Positions 60,985 to 64,000 of a stretch of 64,000 nt of DNA are shown here, piece by piece. The position numbers and the translations under genes are program-made. The first letter of the stretch is position 1, and each line of letters begins with the position of its first letter. The notes under the pieces were generated by a model. That model was not told the DNA's origin, ran no database searches, and saw nothing but the letters and a program-made list of their open reading frames with translations. Origin of the DNA: an uncultured Latescibacterota bacterium (lineage in GTDB: Bacteria; Latescibacterota; UBA2968; UBA8231); NCBI GenBank assembly GCA_951813615.1, contig OX638377.1, positions 2,356,001 to 2,420,000 on the forward strand. The letters are read 5' to 3'.

Positions 60985-63900
60985 TCAATAGGCCAGGGAA
61001 GAAACGGCCTTTTTGATCATCGACAAGGCCGCGCTGAACATGCCGATCAGTGCCATGCCAACCCCGAAGCCCACGCTCAAGACCATGGCGTATTGCCGCC
61101 ATGGTTGCTTGCCGTACCGCTTCCAAAAGTAGTGCCGGGCAATCAGGGCACCAATGATTTGCGGAATGATAGTATACGACGTGCCGTTGACGCTCTGGAC
61201 GTATCCCCAAATCATAAAGATCGGCATTCCCAAAAAGGCCATAGCAAAGTACGCCGCCAAGCCGAAGCCCGCCGCGCCGATGATGATGGGCCACTTCTTG
61301 CCGTCGAGGGGATGGTGCGTATCCTCGTCGATTAGGCCGTCGCCATCGTCGTCTTTGTTGTTGACCAGTTCTTCGTCAAGGCCCTCGATGGCTCCCTCCC
61401 GATAGCTCAACCCCGGTTGGACGGGCGGCGTGGCAGCCACCCAACCCTCGTGTCGGTCTCCATCCCGCTCCCACTCGACCAGCACCGCGGTCGCGGTCTC
61501 CTCCACGACCGCAGCAAAGGCGGCAGCGACCTCTTCGCTGCGCCACGTATCTTGGTCTATGTCCCGGCCGTTGATCGTCATAAGATGGTCGCCAGCCTGC
61601 AATCCCAAGCGGTGGCCCAGCCCTTCCCCAGCCACGGCAGCGACGCGCACCGCGTCGTATTCAGTCCATCCCTCGACAAATGAAGTATCCGCCACAAATT
61701 CAAGTCCTAGTGACTCTTGTGGACGACGTATCACGGCTCGACGCACAATTTTCTCATCCCGCTCCCAAGCGACAAACAGGGAGTCCGCGCCCTGATTAAA
61801 ATACCGGTCGATGCGCCCCGTGTCCCATTGGGGAACGCGAAGTTCGACGCCGTTTATCGCGCGAAGGCGGTCGCCTTCCGCCAGTCCGAGTTGACCTCCC
61901 AGCCCCTCCGGCTCTACACCTGCGACGATGGCGGCGATATTGAGGTCGCCGTCGTCGTCCTTGCGATTACCCGTAAAGCGCATGTCATGCCACAGGACCT
62001 GAAAGAGCAAGGGCACGTCCGAGGAGCGCTGCAAAAAGTCGCCGTCAAAGCTGGGCAGGCGATCCACTTCAAAGTAGAAATCAACCGAATCGCCTGGAGC
62101 TATATCGACCGCAGCCCGGAAGTTGGGGTTCGGCGTGGCAATGGCCATGCCGTTGGGGGGCCAAAGTAGCTGGGGACCATCCGACGGAGTAGTCGCCTCG
62201 GCGTCGATCCTCTGGGCGGCCTCTGGAGGCGGTGGTGCGCCCTCGCCGCTGAAGTTGGTGTAGAAGTATCTGGTCCGCGACCAAGCGCCATAGGTGCGCT
62301 TTACCGGATCTGGCACCTCTAAATCCCTAGTGGTGCTCACCCGCCAGTACCACCAACTGCCGTCCTGCAAATTGCTCGGGCTCCACACGACTTGACCGTT
62401 GGGCACAATATCCCCTTCCAACTCCTCTCCGGCGCGCCACGTTTTGTTGTACATCGTACTGGAATAGTAGAGCGCTGTGTCAAAGGCCCGCAGCGGCCAC
62501 ATGATTTGCGCGTATGGGTAGCTCTCCGAGGGAATGGGGGCCAACTTCCAGAGGAAGGTCCAGTACATCAGACTCACCCCAAAAACGATGGGCAACATAA
62601 AGAGCTCAGCCTTGAGGAGGCTGGTAAATTTCATCCCGGTCAGCTCGACGATCCTAAACCCCTCGGCGTGCCCGCCGAAGTTGCGGGCCGGAAAGGGCAC
62701 GAACCAGATTTCGACCCCGCGAAAGCCGGTCATAAAGCGGATGGCATCTTCGACATAGGGGATCGAAACATTGCGGCCAACCAAGCCGTCGAGCCGGGCG
62801 CTGACAAAGGACATGATCGGCGCATAGACAAAGGCGATGAGCACGAAAAGCACCAACAGACCGGTGCTGACCAAGGTGGGAAACAAAGTCTTGGCCAAGA
62901 CGATCGGATAGATCGCCGCTACGCAAAACAGCGAAGCGCAGACCCACAGGTTGAAATCGCCGCGGCCGAGGTGTTTTAAGCAGTACCCCCTCACTTCGGC
63001 CGGGTGGTGGCAGTCCGAGTGCTTGCACATCCCCGACTGATCGGCCCCTTCGAGTTGGAGCTTCTCCCGCAATTCGGCCTGCTTTTCGCGGCCAGTGGAA
63101 AAAAGCTGGTAAAAGCTGACGATGGTGACCGCGATGGTAATGCCAATGGAAAAGGCGCGCCAAAAGTCGATTCCAGTGGCGATAGTAGTTTGGATGGTGC
63201 CCATGCCGATTTCCCAGCGCGGCAGATAGCCCCATGCGTAGAGCAAGGGACTGATGGCCGTGTGCAGCATCACCCCGGCAAAGGAGCCAACCACCGACCA
63301 GAAGGGCATGAACAACCCCGCCAATACCGGCCCCAAATGCATGGTGACCGCCAGCGGAGTGGCCTGTATGATATTGCCGAAATAGGGGCTCAAATCCCAG
63401 AAAGGGATCGGCAAGATCGTCACTTTGGATCCCCAGAGTTCGGTGACGACCGGTATCCCTACATAGATGACCCCGAATGACGCACCGATGACTGCGCCAA
63501 TGCTGAACACCGGCCACTTCCACGTCTCCCGCTCGGAACCCGAATCTTCGGCCAGAGCCATGGCGCTCAACGCCGACATCGGCGCGGTGGGAAAGGGCAA
63601 TTGCTCGCGGTCGGAGGTGAGCCGGAAGAGCATGTAGCCGGACGTAAACCAAGCGATGCGGCCCATGATGGTCCCGACCACCAACAGCAGAATCGGGGCC
63701 AGCCAATCGCGGTGAAGAAAGGTCCGCTCGGCAATGGCCTCCGAATCGGGCGCGGGTACCCACCACCACGGCAAAATGCGCGAGATGCCGAATTGATCGG
63801 CTTCGGCTGAGGTCACGAAGTACTGACGCCAAAGCAAGTCGAGGAATGCGCCTTCCTCGCGGGAGACTAAGGCGGAGGCCACGTACACGAGTAGGTAGAT

Positions 63901-64000
63901 CTCTTGGCGCCTGAGCGAGGTAAATGAACGCTTGGAGATCTCTAAAAAGAGGATCACCGTCACCCATTGCGCAGCCACGCCTATATCGATACCCGCGTAC
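60985..64000 (-). CDS. OPT-like membrane protein with PDZ and calcium-loop-like repeats (5' end outside window)
   Basis: At least 1000 residues. The frame is open to the right edge (codons continue past a GTG at 63978), so the N-terminus is missing. The first 560 residues are multi-pass, with OPT-family marker LPFPTAPMSALSAMALAE; a Cys/His cluster (CKHSDCHHPAEVRGYCLKHL, near 325-345) sits between segments. About 670-850 contains two PDZ-like modules (GGQLGLAEGDRLRAINGV and HRLGLQAGDHLMTINGRD) and two Asp-rich calcium-loop-like runs (KDDDGDLN, DDDGDGLIDED). Four C-terminal segments follow. It heads the visible operon. Confidence 0.75.
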   Translation of the reverse strand, partial: YAGIDIGVAAQWVTVILFLEISKRSFTSLRRQEIYLLVYVASALVSREEGAFLDLLWRQYFVTSAEADQFGISRILPWWWVPAPDSEAIAERTFLHRDWLAPILLLVVGTIMGRIAWFTSGYMLFRLTSDREQLPFPTAPMSALSAMALAEDSGSERETWKWPVFSIGAVIGASFGVIYVGIPVVTELWGSKVTILPIPFWDLSPYFGNIIQATPLAVTMHLGPVLAGLFMPFWSVVGSFAGVMLHTAISPLLYAWGYLPRWEIGMGTIQTTIATGIDFWRAFSIGITIAVTIVSFYQLFSTGREKQAELREKLQLEGADQSGMCKHSDCHHPAEVRGYCLKHLGRGDFNLWVCASLFCVAAIYPIVLAKTLFPTLVSTGLLVLFVLIAFVYAPIMSFVSARLDGLVGRNVSIPYVEDAIRFMTGFRGVEIWFVPFPARNFGGHAEGFRIVELTGMKFTSLLKAELFMLPIVFGVSLMYWTFLWKLAPIPSESYPYAQIMWPLRAFDTALYYSSTMYNKTWRAGEELEGDIVPNGQVVWSPSNLQDGSWWYWRVSTTRDLEVPDPVKRTYGAWSRTRYFYTNFSGEGAPPPPEAAQRIDAEATTPSDGPQLLWPPNGMAIATPNPNFRAAVDIAPGDSVDFYFEVDRLPSFDGDFLQRSSDVPLLFQVLWHDMRFTGNRKDDDGDLNIAAIVAGVEPEGLGGQLGLAEGDRLRAINGVELRVPQWDTGRIDRYFNQGADSLFVAWERDEKIVRRAVIRRPQESLGLEFVADTSFVEGWTEYDAVRVAAVAGEGLGHRLGLQAGDHLMTINGRDIDQDTWRSEEVAAAFAAVVEETATAVLVEWERDGDRHEGWVAATPPVQPGLSYREGAIEGLDEELVNNKDDDGDGLIDEDTHHPLDGKKWPIIIGAAGFGLAAYFAMAFLGMPIFMIWGYVQSVNGTSYTIIPQIIGALIARHYFWKRYGKQPWRQYAMVLSVGFGVGMALIGMFSAALSMIKKAVSSLAY

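Noticed and set aside
1..64000. CRISPR array
   Set aside because: No set of regularly spaced identical repeats was seen; the AT-rich repeat copies are kilobases apart.

Overview
The window looks like a chromosomal segment of an uncultured Gram-negative bacterium, most likely from the FCB side of the tree (Latescibacterota, Poribacteria or similar). The hints are two PorV/PorQ-like outer-membrane proteins, a COX24/mS38-type mini ribosomal protein typed MPCGRKRKRHK, frequent GTG/TTG starts, a bacterial-microcompartment shell gene beside a fuculose-phosphate-type aldolase, and a TatT-type TRAP transporter. The assignment is an inference; there is no rRNA here. Gene density is high and no gene-free stretch exceeds 300 bases (the longest are about 200 bp, upstream of mreB and upstream of cysC). 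I see no insertion sequence, prophage or CRISPR array.

Region 1 (1-17367, all + strand) is translation and RNA metabolism: miaA (cut by the left edge), tRNA-Gly, a PDZ/radical-SAM DUF512 protein, der, a MerR-like regulator, then rimP-nusA-infB-DUF503-rbfA-truB-riboflavin kinase-rpsO-pnp, then asnS and leuS. rimP appears to start at ATT just behind a terminator-like hairpin. Region 2 (17444-27612, all - strand) reads prs2, a 53-residue DUF5989 protein, apt, a TPR membrane protein, a second degenerate prs, a phosphoesterase, rsgA, hprK, a Gfo/Idh-like protein, a SHOCT-like membrane protein, mutL and a Xer recombinase. A near-perfect dif-like 11-6-11 palindrome lies between mutL and xer, beside the point where gene orientation flips.

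Region 3 (27672-38473) holds an RHH/PIN toxin-antitoxin pair, methionine/threonine genes, a small operon with one BMC-H shell gene, a UPF0104 membrane protein, an aldolase whose C-terminus resembles an encapsulation peptide and a TPR-parvulin lipoprotein-like secreted protein, then ychF, three tRNAs (Pro, Pro, Arg), a COX24-type protein, HU/IHF, mreC and mreB. Region 4 (38673-53074) holds a COG4324 lipoprotein peptidase, a TatT-DctP-DctQ-DctM TRAP transporter, an McrBC type IV restriction system with an unfamiliar N-terminal domain, an SLC13-like transporter, purB, pyrH, the two outer-membrane proteins and cysC.

Region 5 (54165 to the right edge, - strand) is the most interesting: a tightly packed run of nine genes encoding an OPT-like multi-pass protein with embedded PDZ domains and calcium-loop-like repeats (cut by the right edge), a J-domain protein, DUF2170 (YjfI), PspA (YjfJ), a Tat-exported lipoprotein flavoenzyme, a membrane-embedded spermidine-synthase-like protein, DUF4178, a Gly/Arg-rich lipoprotein and a duplicated DUF350 membrane protein. 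It resembles and extends the YjfI-YjfJ-YjfL neighbourhoods and is best read as an envelope-stress or membrane-modification system whose substrate is unknown. Four copies of a 25-bp AT-rich repeat are scattered between genes over about 27 kb.
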